From: Bryobacterales bacterium
GTDB lineage: Bacteria; Acidobacteriota; Terriglobia; Bryobacterales; Bryobacteraceae
Assembly: GCA_016789905.1 (NCBI GenBank)
Contig: JAEUQC010000168.1
Location: 1 to 42,299, forward strand
DNA: 42,299 bases
Reading direction: 5' to 3'
The notes below the pieces were generated by a model. It saw only the letters and a program-made list of their open reading frames with translations, made no database searches and was not told where the DNA came from. How positions within the stretch are numbered: position 1 is the stretch's first letter; each line of letters begins with the position of its first letter. Shown here piece after piece: positions 1 to 9,054 of the stretch. The translations under genes and the position numbers were made by a program.

Positions 1-2
1 CC

Positions 3-356
3 AAAGACGTTAGCAAGGCGGACATGAATGAGAGCCATCTGGTGCTGTGGGGAACGCCGGAGACAAATACGCTGATGGCCAAGGTGGTGAAGAGTTTGCC
101 GGTGCGGTGGACGGCGGCGGAGATTTCGATACAGGGCCAGACGTTTGACGCGAAGACGCATACGCTGGCGCTGATTCAGCCGAACCCGTTGAACCCTTTG
201 AAGTATGTGGTTTTGAACGCGGGGCATACGTTTGGGAAGGCGGAGCTGGTGGGTACGAATGCGCTGCTGTATCCGCGGTGGGGGGACTGGGCGGTGATTG
301 AGACGGGGAGCGGGAAAGTGAAGGTGGCGGGGATGTTTGATGATAACTGGCGGTAA
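3..356 (+). CDS. Prolyl oligopeptidase-like serine peptidase, C-terminal fragment (5' end outside window)
   Basis: The reading frame is open from the window edge, so this is the last 117 residues of a longer protein. It carries a pattern I recognise from large secreted prolyl-oligopeptidase-like proteins of Acidobacteria and Planctomycetes: a segment like NLVLWGTPETN, then IQPNPLNPLKYVVLNAGHTF and a Trp-Gly-Asp near the end. The catalytic residues are not in the window. A methionine at base 24 exists but residues before it (KDVSKAD) fit the family, so it is not taken as the start. The family assignment is from memory of the tail motif and is moderately sure; the partial state is certain. The gene ends 141 bases before the TonB receptor start and no terminator is visible between them. 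Confidence 0.6.
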   Translation, partial: KDVSKADMNESHLVLWGTPETNTLMAKVVKSLPVRWTAAEISIQGQTFDAKTHTLALIQPNPLNPLKYVVLNAGHTFGKAELVGTNALLYPRWGDWAVIETGSGKVKVAGMFDDNWR

Positions 357-497
357 AGTGCATCGTCCTGCGAATTGACTGCATCTGAGTTTATACTGGT
401 ATTAACAAAACCGTCTAGTCTCGACGTGTCCGCGGCGCCGCAGGCTTTTTTAAAGCTGGCGAGACGGCGAAGTAAAACTCATTCTGGGGTACAAAAT

Positions 498-3400
498 ATG
501 GAAGTCAAATCGCTAACGCGAGCTCTGTTAGCCGTTTCTCTGTTGGCAATTCCAGCGCTAGCACAAATCACTGGCGATCTGGTGCTGAATGTAAACGATC
601 CGTCGGGCGCCGCCGTTTCTGGCGCGACGGTAACTGTAAAAAGCCTTTCTCAGGGTTCGACACGCTCATTGAAGACGGACACGCAGGGAGTTTCGCGATT
701 TTCGCTGTTGAATATTGGGGACTACGAAGTACGCGTGGAAGCGGCCGGCTTTGCAACGACGACGACTCGCACGGTGGTGAATTCGGGAGCGGTACGGGAG
801 TTGAAGACGACGTTGGAAATCTCCACGACGCGGCAGGAAGTTGTGGTGGAGGAGGCGAGCGTCGTGATAGCGACGACGAATTCGCAGATGCAGTCGAGTG
901 TGGAATCCAAGGCAATAACGCAACTATCGTTGCCTAACGGGGTGCTGTCGTTGGCGGGTACCACACCGGGAGTCATCCCGGTCTCGGCGCGAAACCCGTT
1001 CCTCGGACAGGGTAGTTTTAATTCGAATGGCGGGCGTGGACGCGGGAACAACATTACGATCGATAACGCGAATGCGACGGACGTTTCGACGACCGGCGGC
1101 GCCGGAATCGGAACCGTGCCGTTGGACGCGATCAAAGAAGTGAATGTCATTTCAAACAACTTCAACGCGGAATTTGGCCGGAACGCGAGCGCCCAGTTTC
1201 AGATTGTGACCAAGAGCGGGACCAACGAGTACCACGGGTCGCTTGTCGAGTTCTTCAAGAACGACAAACTGAACGCGCGTGATTATTTTGATCGCAGTGG
1301 GAAAGCGGCAACGTTGCGTGACAACGACTGGGTGGCGCAGGGGGGAGGCCGAATCGTTCGCGACAAGCTTTTCTTCTACGGCACGTACGAGCAGCAGAAG
1401 ATTCGGGGTTCGGGCGGCACCCGTATCGCCACCGTTCCGACGTCAGCTCAGGTTGCCGGTATTACCAACGCGGCGGCGCGACAGTTGTTTTCGGCGGCGC
1501 AGGGCGTGGCGTCGGATAGCGGCACGGTGAGCAGCGCGGCTCCGCTGGGGTCAAACTCGGTTGCGTATTCCGCGAAAATCGACTGGAATTTTTCTCAGCG
1601 AGATACATTGTCCGGCCGGTATGCGTACCAAAAGTCGGATTCCAAGTCTCCCGGGTTGACATTTATCTCGTCAAATTTGCCGGTGAACGGGGCCAGTTCG
1701 ACAAATAAGCCTCAGACGGTGGCCCTGAACTATACGCGCGTGCAGAGCGCGTCGATGGTGATCAACAACATCGCGACGTTCGGGCGGAGCCTGCCAAACT
1801 TCACGCCGCTGGCGGCGATCACGGCGCCGAGCATTCAATTTCAGAACGGAATTGCGGAACTGGGAAGCTGGTCAGGAATTCCGCAGGGGCGGACGCAGAA
1901 CGTCTACAACAATTTGACGACGGTGACGAAGACGTTGAATAGTCATACGCTGAAGTTCGGATATAACATCGAGCGGATTCAGGCCAATAGCATTTTCGAC
2001 TCGAACGTTCGCGGGACGCTGTTGTTCGCGAGCTTCGAGACGTTCCAACAAGGAACGCCAGTGCAGTACTCGCAGCGCTTCGGCGGATCGATTCGCGGCA
2101 ATCGAGTTTGGAACCACGGTTTCTTCCTGCAAGACGATTGGCGAGTAAGCCGGCATTTGACGGTGAACATGGGACTCCGGACGGAAGTTGCGGGCGGTGT
2201 TTCGGAAGTGAACGACCTGATTTCTAATTTGAACCTGGACAAGCAGCAGGCGCTAGGCGGCGCTGGAACTGGCGCGTTGGGTTCGATCGCGGTTGGAGGG
2301 ACGGCCTTCAACACGAACACAAATTGGGGCCCCCGGCTGGGCTTTGCATGGAATCCGAATGGAGGCAACTGGAGCGTGCGGGGCGGCTACGGCGTAACGT
2401 ACGACTTCATCTTCCTGAACCCGATTACGAACCTGCGGTTCGCGCCGCCGTTCATGTACAACTTCTCTACAACCGACTTTACGGGCGCGAATTCGCTGGC
2501 CAACATTGTTGCCGGGACCTCGCCGTTCCAGCAGGTAGGCCGGGCAACGGTAGGGAATTTCGGCACAACGGTCCGGAACTTTGGATCGATTGCACCGGTG
2601 GACTATGCGATGAAGAACCCGCAGGTTCAGCAGTGGAGCTTGAATATTGAGCGGCAGATGGGAAATGGGTTCGTCGCGCGAGTGGGCTATGTCGGAACGA
2701 AGGGCAACTTCCTGCAGCGCGCAAGGCCGTTGAACACGGTGCAGCCTGGTCTGGTAGTTCCTGCGACTTCGGCCGCCGACGAACAGGCACGATTGGCGAC
2801 CTACCGGACGATCAATGCCGGGTTGAACGCGCCGCCGACGGGTCAGACGAACCGGATTGATCCTCGGTTCACAACGGTGACGCTGAACGAATCGTCGGCC
2901 AATTCGAATTTCCATTCGATGCAGGCTTACCTGGCGCGGACGTTCCGTTCGGGAATTGGGTTCACGGCGTCCTACACGTGGTCCAAGTCGATTGACGACG
3001 TATCGGACGTGCTTGGCGTGTTGGCGGCAGATACTCCGGCGCAACAGAATCCATTTAACAACAAGGACAACCGCGCGGTTTCCGCCTTCGATACGCCACA
3101 CCGCCTGGTATTCACGCATAGCTATGACCTGCCGAAGTTCAAGGACACCAATGCGATTGTGCGGCATACCATTGGCGGCTGGAACCTGAGCGGCATTTTG
3201 CAGTTCCAGTCCGGGAATCCGGTGAACATCTTCTCCGGCGCACGGCTGGCTTTGCCGGATCCGCTTTTGCTTGGCGGTGGCGGCGTCGTGCGGCCCAATC
3301 TGGTTGGCCCGTTGAACCTGACGTTCGCACCGAACCCGGGAACGGTAACGGCAGCGAATTTCAAGACGACTGGATCGGGGCTGGAACAACCGCTGATTGG

Positions 3401-3653
3401 AAACTTTGGAACGTTGGGGCGAAATGCGATTCGTGCGAACGGATTGACGCAGTACGACCTTACGCTGCAGAAGGACTTCCAGTTGACGGAACGTATGCGG
3501 TTCCAATTGCAGAGCCAGTTCGGAAACCTGTTTAACAACACGCAGTTCTCGCGTCCCGGCGCTACGCTGGCCGCACCTGCGACGTTCGGCTACTACCAGG
3601 ACACAGATACGAATTCGCGAGTCATTACCTTGGTCGCGCGATTCATCTTCTAG
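498..3653 (+). CDS. TonB-dependent receptor, Oar-like, with carboxypeptidase-regulatory-like N-domain
   Basis: Outer-membrane transporter or adhesin of 1051 residues. The chosen ATG at 498 is followed directly by a signal peptide (MEVKSLTRALLAVSLLAIPALAQ); the open frame runs further upstream but that part has no such feature. Residues about 24-105 form a carboxypeptidase regulatory-like (CarbopepD_reg) beta-sandwich, with motifs DPSGAAVSGATV and GDYEVRVEAAGF. A TonB plug follows at about 115-240 (NGGRGRGNNITIDN, IKEVNVISNNFNAEFGR). The rest is a beta-barrel ending in the usual aromatic C-terminus (LVARFIF). No SusD partner lies beside it, which is normal for acidobacterial receptors of this class. 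The substrate is unknown; convergent sulfatase and esterase genes suggest a glycan, but that is inference. A TTGACT at 375-380 and TATACT at 392-397 lie upstream but their spacing is too short to form one promoter. Confidence 0.93.
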   Translation: MEVKSLTRALLAVSLLAIPALAQITGDLVLNVNDPSGAAVSGATVTVKSLSQGSTRSLKTDTQGVSRFSLLNIGDYEVRVEAAGFATTTTRTVVNSGAVRELKTTLEISTTRQEVVVEEASVVIATTNSQMQSSVESKAITQLSLPNGVLSLAGTTPGVIPVSARNPFLGQGSFNSNGGRGRGNNITIDNANATDVSTTGGAGIGTVPLDAIKEVNVISNNFNAEFGRNASAQFQIVTKSGTNEYHGSLVEFFKNDKLNARDYFDRSGKAATLRDNDWVAQGGGRIVRDKLFFYGTYEQQKIRGSGGTRIATVPTSAQVAGITNAAARQLFSAAQGVASDSGTVSSAAPLGSNSVAYSAKIDWNFSQRDTLSGRYAYQKSDSKSPGLTFISSNLPVNGASSTNKPQTVALNYTRVQSASMVINNIATFGRSLPNFTPLAAITAPSIQFQNGIAELGSWSGIPQGRTQNVYNNLTTVTKTLNSHTLKFGYNIERIQANSIFDSNVRGTLLFASFETFQQGTPVQYSQRFGGSIRGNRVWNHGFFLQDDWRVSRHLTVNMGLRTEVAGGVSEVNDLISNLNLDKQQALGGAGTGALGSIAVGGTAFNTNTNWGPRLGFAWNPNGGNWSVRGGYGVTYDFIFLNPITNLRFAPPFMYNFSTTDFTGANSLANIVAGTSPFQQVGRATVGNFGTTVRNFGSIAPVDYAMKNPQVQQWSLNIERQMGNGFVARVGYVGTKGNFLQRARPLNTVQPGLVVPATSAADEQARLATYRTINAGLNAPPTGQTNRIDPRFTTVTLNESSANSNFHSMQAYLARTFRSGIGFTASYTWSKSIDDVSDVLGVLAADTPAQQNPFNNKDNRAVSAFDTPHRLVFTHSYDLPKFKDTNAIVRHTIGGWNLSGILQFQSGNPVNIFSGARLALPDPLLLGGGGVVRPNLVGPLNLTFAPNPGTVTAANFKTTGSGLEQPLIGNFGTLGRNAIRANGLTQYDLTLQKDFQLTERMRFQLQSQFGNLFNNTQFSRPGATLAAPATFGYYQDTDTNSRVITLVARFIF

Positions 3654-3672
3654 AGTTCAGGTTGTATTGCAC

Positions 3673-3708
3673 AAGGGCCTCGCCGATTGGCGAGGCCCTT
3701 TCTGTTTT
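3673..3708 (+). terminator. Intrinsic terminator after the TonB receptor gene
   Basis: A perfect 12-bp stem (AAGGGCCTCGCC, 3673-3684, with GGCGAGGCCCTT, 3689-3700) around a GATT loop begins 20 bases after the receptor stop codon. It is followed by TCTGTTTT. The convergent sialate O-acetylesterase gene ends at 3707, so the same hairpin may also stop transcripts from the minus strand, although no T run follows on that side. Confidence 0.85.
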
Positions 3709-5086
3709 AGGGCTGGGTTATCCTGGCGCGGACGGGGGCGGCGGGGACACCGGCGTTGGAGTAGAGAGCGTCGGGGGCGATGTCGCGGTAGGCGTAGCGG
3801 ACGAAAACTGGGCCGGGGACTGATTCGGCGGAGACAAGCACGGTGGCGCCTTCGACTTTTGCTTCGGCTGGGACATAGTTTTCGTCAGAACCGGCGATTT
3901 CAAAGGCGAATTCGGCGTCGCCGGCGAGTTTGAGGCCGGCGGGAGCGTGGTCGAACCACATGCGCAGCTTGCCTCCTTCGGCGGTGAGTTGGCGGAAGAC
4001 CGGGCTGATGGGGGCCGTCGCACTGCCGTAGGCGACGCGACGAGCGGCGTTGGCCAAGCGCTCCCCCACCGTTTTCTTGTTCTTGGGGTGGATATCCTTG
4101 GCGTTACCGACGCCTAGCGTATTGGCGAAACCGACGTTGCGCAGGCGCAGGGTTTCCAGTTGCGATTCGCGGGTTAACGGAAGATCGGCGCTGGCCGGAG
4201 TGGCGAAGGGGGCGAGCAGCACCCAAAGGAACGGCAGATCGCCCTGGCCCCACTGCGAGCGCCAGTCCTGAATCATGGCGCCAAAGAGATTGCGGTACAG
4301 ACCGGCGTCGCGAAGCTGGCGATTGGCTTCGCCCTGGTACCAGATGAAACCCTTGATGGGGTACGGTGTGATGGGGGCGACCATGCCATTCCATAGGGCG
4401 CTGGCCACGTTTTGCGGCGTTTTCGATTCGCGGGTAGCGTATTCTTTCAGGTTCGCGTCGGCAGTAAGGACTTCACGGCGGGTCCAGGCCTGGCAATTGG
4501 TGCCGCCCCAGGCGGTCTGGATGACGGCCATGGGAACTTTTCGTTCCAGATGCAGACTCTTGGTGAAGAAATAGGCAACGGCGGAGTACTGGCCGGCGTT
4601 GGCAGGGGTGATGGACTGCCAGGATCCTTTGACATCTTCCTGGGGAGTGTCCGCGGGGGTGTTGGCGATTTTGAAGAAACGGACGCGGGGCAAGTTGGCC
4701 TTGGGGATTTCGGCGGCGGCGCCGTCGGCGTTTTGCAGCATGAAGGCCATGTTGGACTGGCCGCTGGCGACCCAGACATCGCCGGCGAGGACGTCACTGA
4801 TTTTTTGGGTATTGACGGTGAGCGTATAGGGTCCGCCCGGGGCGACCGGGGGGAGGAAGAGTTGCCACTTCCCCGCCCCGTTGGCCTTCGATTTAGCGGA
4901 CACGGCTCCGAGGCGGGCGGTGACCTGTTCGCCGGGGCTGGCCCAGCCCCAAAGGCGGACGGGGACGCCGGATTGGAGCACCATGTGGTCACTGAGGATG
5001 GCCGGCAGGCGCACCTCCGCCGGCGACACGGCGGCGAAGGCGAGGGCAATCAGGCCTTGTCTAATTCGGGATGCTGTTTGGCCCAA
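3707..5086 (-). CDS. Sialate O-acetylesterase-like carbohydrate esterase (SASA family)
   Basis: SGNH-type esterase of 459 residues expected to remove acetyl groups from sialic acid or other glycans in the periplasm. The nucleophile is Ser111 in DVWVASGQSNMA, and the DxxH pair is seen in NAKDIHPKNKK. The N-terminal beta domain (LPAILSDHMVLQ, VPVRLWGWASPGE) matches the family. The start is a TTG at 5086-5084: it has AGGAG eight bases upstream and opens a signal peptide (RIRQGLIALAFAAVSPA). No ATG lies between the sulfatase stop region and the conserved domain; the open frame upstream of the TTG is only a shadow of the sulfatase gene. It overlaps the sulfatase by 37 bases and is the last gene of a four-gene operon with three sulfatases, suggesting joint action on one decorated glycan. 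The true substrate could be a plant or microbial acetylated polysaccharide rather than sialic acid. Confidence 0.88.
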   Translation of the reverse strand: MGQTASRIRQGLIALAFAAVSPAEVRLPAILSDHMVLQSGVPVRLWGWASPGEQVTARLGAVSAKSKANGAGKWQLFLPPVAPGGPYTLTVNTQKISDVLAGDVWVASGQSNMAFMLQNADGAAAEIPKANLPRVRFFKIANTPADTPQEDVKGSWQSITPANAGQYSAVAYFFTKSLHLERKVPMAVIQTAWGGTNCQAWTRREVLTADANLKEYATRESKTPQNVASALWNGMVAPITPYPIKGFIWYQGEANRQLRDAGLYRNLFGAMIQDWRSQWGQGDLPFLWVLLAPFATPASADLPLTRESQLETLRLRNVGFANTLGVGNAKDIHPKNKKTVGERLANAARRVAYGSATAPISPVFRQLTAEGGKLRMWFDHAPAGLKLAGDAEFAFEIAGSDENYVPAEAKVEGATVLVSAESVPGPVFVRYAYRDIAPDALYSNAGVPAAPVRARITQP

Positions 5087-6480
5087 TCGAGATACTCCTG
5101 CACGGTGTAAAAGGTCTTGTGTTTGTAGAGGCGGCCGGCGTCTTCGAGCTTGTGACTCCAATTGAAAGACCAAGAGTCTCCGGTTTCGCGCATCCAGCGG
5201 GCGAGGCGCTTTTCGAGCGCGGCTTCGAGGGCGGGGGCTTTGCCGATGAGGTTGTTCTGCTGAAAGGGGTCGGCTTTGAGGTCGTAGAGGACCCACGGCT
5301 TGTTCTGGTAGCGGGCGTACATGTGGGTGGCGGTGCGGACGCCGCGCCAACCGGCGTCGGTGCCGTCGCCGGTGAAGGGGCCGAAGATCTGGAAGAAAGC
5401 CGAATCGGGACTTTTGCCCTTGCCTTCGATGATGGGTTTTGAGAGATCGGCACCCTGCATGGTTTTGGGCACGGGAATGCCGGCCATGCCGAGCAGGGTG
5501 GGGGCGAAATCGACGTGAGTGAAGAAGACGTCGCTTTGGGCGCCGGGTTTGATTTTGCCTGGCCAGCGGAGGAACCCGGGAACGCGGATGGATTCTTCCC
5601 AGGGCTTGCGCTTGAGACGCTGGCCTTGGGAGCCGAGCATATCGCCGTGATCGGAGGAATAGAGAACGATGGTGTTTTCGCGGAGGCCCAATTCGTCGAG
5701 CTTGGCCATAAGGCGGCCGACTTGATCGTCAATGGCGGTGACCATGCCGTAGTATTCGGCGATGGCGGCGGGCGGGGGGACTTTGCCGGGCTGGTAGTTG
5801 GCCCGCATGGTGAGCTTGTCGGGGTCGTAGAGATTTGTGTAGTTGGGTGGGGCTTTGTAGGGGTCGTGGGGCGGGCCCCATTGGACGGTTAGATAGAAGG
5901 GCCGCTGATCGGTTTTGGCCGCATTGAGGAATTCGACGGCGACATCGGCCCAGCCTTCGGCTTCGAACTTATTGAAGTGGATGGGCGTATTGGTGTCGCG
6001 GAAGTAGTGGTTTTCAAAGTGGCGGTGGCTGCACTGGTGGGCGGCCCAGAATTCGAAGCCCTGGCGGCGGGGGCCGGGCGGGACCCAGCCGGGTTCGCGC
6101 TGGCCGCCATCGAGATGCCACTTGCCGACAAAGCCGGTGCGGTAGCCTGCGCTGGCGAGCAGTTCGGCGAAGCTGGTGGATTGTTCGCGGAGGCGGAGAT
6201 CGTTGGCGATCATGCCGTTGCGGTGGCAGTACTGGCCGGTGAGAAGGATGGCGCGGGCGGGGCAGCAGACGGGGGTGTTGGCGAAGGTGTGGTGGAGCGT
6301 GACGCCTTCGCTGGCGAGTTTATCGATGTGCGGGGTTTTGACTTCGCTGTTCCCGAGGCAACCGACGGTGTGATAGCGGTGCTGATCGGGCATGAGGAAG
6401 ACGATGTTGGGGCGTTGCGGGGCGGCCTGGGCGGAAGCCGCGGCGGCGGCGGTGAAGGCGCGGCGAGTGAGTTTAGACAT
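5050..6480 (-). CDS. S1-family sulfatase (formylglycine type), first paralog type
   Basis: Sulfatase of 476 residues hydrolysing a sulfate ester. The CxPxR maturation motif is CCPAR with Cys72 as the predicted formylglycine, and the N-terminal metal-binding segment reads MPDQHR, with Asp32 followed by Gln as in many PDQ-type sulfatases. GKWH and SSDHGD further support the alkaline-phosphatase fold. The N-terminus MSKLTRRAFTAAAAA resembles a twin-arginine signal, so the folded enzyme is probably exported. The ATG at 6480 overlaps the end of the preceding sulfatase by 8 bases; the longer open frame upstream of it is a shadow of that gene. This protein is clearly more diverged from the other two sulfatases than they are from each other, so it probably attacks a different sulfate position or sugar. 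The substrate cannot be read from sequence. Confidence 0.92.
   Translation of the reverse strand: MSKLTRRAFTAAAAASAQAAPQRPNIVFLMPDQHRYHTVGCLGNSEVKTPHIDKLASEGVTLHHTFANTPVCCPARAILLTGQYCHRNGMIANDLRLREQSTSFAELLASAGYRTGFVGKWHLDGGQREPGWVPPGPRRQGFEFWAAHQCSHRHFENHYFRDTNTPIHFNKFEAEGWADVAVEFLNAAKTDQRPFYLTVQWGPPHDPYKAPPNYTNLYDPDKLTMRANYQPGKVPPPAAIAEYYGMVTAIDDQVGRLMAKLDELGLRENTIVLYSSDHGDMLGSQGQRLKRKPWEESIRVPGFLRWPGKIKPGAQSDVFFTHVDFAPTLLGMAGIPVPKTMQGADLSKPIIEGKGKSPDSAFFQIFGPFTGDGTDAGWRGVRTATHMYARYQNKPWVLYDLKADPFQQNNLIGKAPALEAALEKRLARWMRETGDSWSFNWSHKLEDAGRLYKHKTFYTVQEYLDWAKQHPELDKA
5095..5099 (-). promoter_or_regulatory. Shine-Dalgarno that fixes the TTG start of the esterase gene
   Basis: AGGAG on the minus strand, inside the 3' end of the preceding sulfatase gene, lies eight bases before the TTG at 5086. 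Because it is inside an upstream coding sequence, the esterase is probably translationally coupled to that sulfatase. Confidence 0.6.
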
Positions 6481-7750
6481 TCTTGTCCCAGGCTTCGAGT
6501 TTGGCGCGGAGCTTGGCGGCGATTTCCGGGTGGACGTAGAAGAGATCGCGGGTTTCGCCGGGGTCGGCTTGGAGGTCGTAGAGGTTGTTGATGCCGCCAT
6601 CGAGGATGTACTTCCACTTGCCGCTGCGGATGGCGCGGACGCGCTGGTTGGGCTGATTGATGCGCCAGTAGAGATCGCGAGTTTGGAGGGGCTGGCGGCC
6701 GGCGAGGATGGGTGTGAGGTCGATGCCGTCGAAGGGCTCACCCGCGGCTGCCTGGACGCCGCAGGCGGCGGCGGCGGTGGCGGTGAAGTCCATAGAGATG
6801 GCGACCTGGTTGCTCACCTTGCCCTTGGGGAGTTGGGCAGGCCAGCGGAGGAGGGCGGGGACGCGGATGCCGCCCTCCCAGAGGGTGGCTTTGTGGTGGC
6901 GGAAGGGGCCGTTGTCGCTTAAGCGTTCGCCGCCGTTATCGTTGGTAAAGATGACGAGGGTGTTTTGGGTGAGACCGTTTCGGTCGAGCGAGTTCAGGAC
7001 GCGGCCGATGGCCGAGTCCATGGCTTCGAGCATGGGCTTGTATTCGCCGGCGCGGGAGCCGTCGTACCAGGTATTGAGGTCGCGGACGGTGTCCGGCCGG
7101 TTGGGGCCCTGGAAGGGCCAGTGGACGGCGTTGAAGGGAACGTAGAGGAAGAAGGGGTTGGTTTTGTTGGCGTCGATGAACTTTTCGGCGCGGGCGGCGA
7201 GCATGTCCGTAAGGTAGCCGTTGGATTTGGGCGCTTTTTCGAGGCCGTCGTAGAAATCGTAGTTTTTGAAGCGATCCTCCTTCGAGTACATGTCGACGTT
7301 GCCGCCGGTGAGGCCGTAGTATTCGTCGAAGCCGTGGTGGATGGGGTTGAACTGGGGTTCGCGGCCGAGGTGCCACTTGCCATGGATGGCGGTGCGATAG
7401 CCGGCGTTCTTGAGGAGGCGGGAGAGGGTCGCGTGTTTGGGACTGAGGCCGACGTTCACGTTGGTGGGCAGGAGGGCCCATTCAAGGCCCTTGCCGTAGC
7501 GCTGCTGGTAGCGGCCGGTCATGAGGCCGCAGCGGGTGGGAGTGCAGACGGGGCCGTTGGAGTAGCAGTCAGTGAGCTTGACGCCTTCGCGGGCGAGGCG
7601 GTCAATGTGGGGCGTCTTGATGTCTTTGGCGCCGAAGCAGCCGATGTCGGCATAGCCCATGTCGTCGCTTAGGAAGATAACGACGTTGGGGCGCTGGCGG
7701 GGCTGGGCGGCGAGGGCGAGGGAGGAGAGAAAGGCGCGGCGGCTGATCAT
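6473..7750 (-). CDS. S1-family sulfatase (formylglycine type), second of tandem pair
   Basis: Arylsulfatase-like enzyme of 425 residues. Asp29-Asp30 (SDDMGYADIG) bind the metal, and Cys69 in CTPTR is the expected formylglycine. GKWHLGREP and FTNDNGGERLSDN are conserved family segments. MISRRAFLSSLALAA is a twin-arginine signal. The ATG at 7750 overlaps the stop of the preceding sulfatase in an ATGA. It is closely related to the neighbouring sulfatase at 7747-9051 along its whole length (for example both have NGPVCTPTRCGLMTGRYQQR), so the pair arose by tandem duplication. No formylglycine-generating enzyme or anSME is in the window, so maturation must be done by a gene elsewhere. The exact substrate is unknown. 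Confidence 0.93.
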   Translation of the reverse strand: MISRRAFLSSLALAAQPRQRPNVVIFLSDDMGYADIGCFGAKDIKTPHIDRLAREGVKLTDCYSNGPVCTPTRCGLMTGRYQQRYGKGLEWALLPTNVNVGLSPKHATLSRLLKNAGYRTAIHGKWHLGREPQFNPIHHGFDEYYGLTGGNVDMYSKEDRFKNYDFYDGLEKAPKSNGYLTDMLAARAEKFIDANKTNPFFLYVPFNAVHWPFQGPNRPDTVRDLNTWYDGSRAGEYKPMLEAMDSAIGRVLNSLDRNGLTQNTLVIFTNDNGGERLSDNGPFRHHKATLWEGGIRVPALLRWPAQLPKGKVSNQVAISMDFTATAAAACGVQAAAGEPFDGIDLTPILAGRQPLQTRDLYWRINQPNQRVRAIRSGKWKYILDGGINNLYDLQADPGETRDLFYVHPEIAAKLRAKLEAWDKNV

Positions 7751-9051
7751 GCGATTACCTTCGGGGGCGGATTCTGTTTGAGCATTGCCTCCCATTCGTC
7801 GTAGAGTTTTTCGAGTTCGTGGGCGAGTTGGGGGTGTTCATAGGCGATGTCGTTGCGTTCGCCAGGGTCTTTTGCGAGGTCGTAGAGCTGTTTGAAGCCC
7901 GCGTCGTTGATCCACTTCCACTTTCCTTTTCGAACGGCGCGCTGTTTGCGGTCGGCGCGATTGATGCGCCAGAAAAACGGGCGTTCGAAGATGGGGGCTT
8001 TGCCTTGGAGGACGGGGAGAAGGGACTGGCCGTCGAAGGGTTGGGCGGGGTCCGGCTTGAGGCCGCAGGCGCCGGCGATGGTAGCGGTGAGGTCCATGGA
8101 CATGGCGGGCTGGGCACTGACCTTGCCTTTGGGGAGATGGCCAGGCCAGCGGAGAATTGCGGGGACGCGGATGCCGCCCTCCCAGAGAGTGGCTTTGTGG
8201 TGGAAGAAGGGGGTGTTGTCACTGAGGCGTTCGCCGCCGTTGTCGTTGGTGAAGACGATGAGGGTGTTATCGAGGACGCCTTTGGCTTCTAGTTTGGCGA
8301 GGACCTGGCCGATGGCGGAATCAATGGATTCGAGCATGGGTTTGTAGTCATTGGCGCGGGTGCCGTCGAACCAGGTGGGGCGGAGGCGGACGTCGTTGGG
8401 GCGGCCGGGGGCCTGGAAGGGCCAGTGGACGGAGTTGAAGGGGAGATAGAGGAAGAAGGGGCTGGCGGCGTTGGCATCGAGGAACTGGAGGGCGCGGTCG
8501 CGGATGAGTTCGGTCGAGTAGCCTGGGGCTTTGACGGGGGTGAGATTTTCGTACCAGTCGTCTTCGTTGTTGATTTCTTTGTGGGAGTAGTGATCGACGT
8601 TGCCGCTGAGGAGGCCGTAGAATTCATCGAAGCCGTGGCGGTTGGGGCCGACTTCGGGTTCGTAGCCCAAGTGCCATTTGCCGAACATACCGGTTTTGTA
8701 GCCGGCTTGCTTCAGGTAGCGGGCGATGGTGTTGTTGTGGGGTTGGAGACCGTAGCCTTTGACGCCTGGCCCCAAGGCCCATTCGAGGCCAAAGCGCTGC
8801 TGGTAGCGCCCGGTCATGAGGCCGCAGCGAGTTGGGGTGCAGACGGGGCCGTTGGAATAGCAGTCCGTGAGGCGGACGCCTTCGCGGGCGAGGCGATCAA
8901 TATGAGGGGTGGCGATATCTTTGGCACCGTAGCAACCGAGGTCGGCGTAGCCCATGTCGTCGATGAGAATGAGTAGAACGTTCGGCTTGGGCGGGGCTTG
9001 CGCGAAGGCCGAGACGGAGGCGGCGCGCAGGAATTGACGGCGGGACCACAT
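7747..9051 (-). CDS. S1-family sulfatase (formylglycine type), first gene of sulfatase operon
   Basis: Sulfatase of 434 residues with Asp31-Asp32 (IDDMGYADLG) and Cys71 in CTPTR as the predicted formylglycine. MWSRRQFLRAASVSAFAQA is a twin-arginine signal with an AQA-like cleavage site. The gene leads a minus-strand operon of three sulfatases and an esterase. Its start at 9051 is only 19 bases from the most upstream possible start of the divergent phosphatase gene, so its promoter must lie partly within that gene's 5' end or the palindrome at 9055-9078. No good Shine-Dalgarno is visible before the ATG (GCGTGGACT), unlike several other genes here. It shares high similarity with the next sulfatase, and differs at the C-terminus (KQNPPPKVIA). 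Confidence 0.93.
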   Translation of the reverse strand: MWSRRQFLRAASVSAFAQAPPKPNVLLILIDDMGYADLGCYGAKDIATPHIDRLAREGVRLTDCYSNGPVCTPTRCGLMTGRYQQRFGLEWALGPGVKGYGLQPHNNTIARYLKQAGYKTGMFGKWHLGYEPEVGPNRHGFDEFYGLLSGNVDHYSHKEINNEDDWYENLTPVKAPGYSTELIRDRALQFLDANAASPFFLYLPFNSVHWPFQAPGRPNDVRLRPTWFDGTRANDYKPMLESIDSAIGQVLAKLEAKGVLDNTLIVFTNDNGGERLSDNTPFFHHKATLWEGGIRVPAILRWPGHLPKGKVSAQPAMSMDLTATIAGACGLKPDPAQPFDGQSLLPVLQGKAPIFERPFFWRINRADRKQRAVRKGKWKWINDAGFKQLYDLAKDPGERNDIAYEHPQLAHELEKLYDEWEAMLKQNPPPKVIA

Positions 9052-9054
9052 AGT

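Noticed and set aside
375..397. TTGACT and TATACT upstream of the TonB receptor as a promoter
   Set aside because: The spacer is only 11 bases, too short for a sigma-70 promoter.
2253..3506. 417-codon open frame antisense to the TonB receptor
   Set aside because: Arg-rich low-complexity translation typical of a GC-rich shadow frame; the plus-strand receptor is certain.
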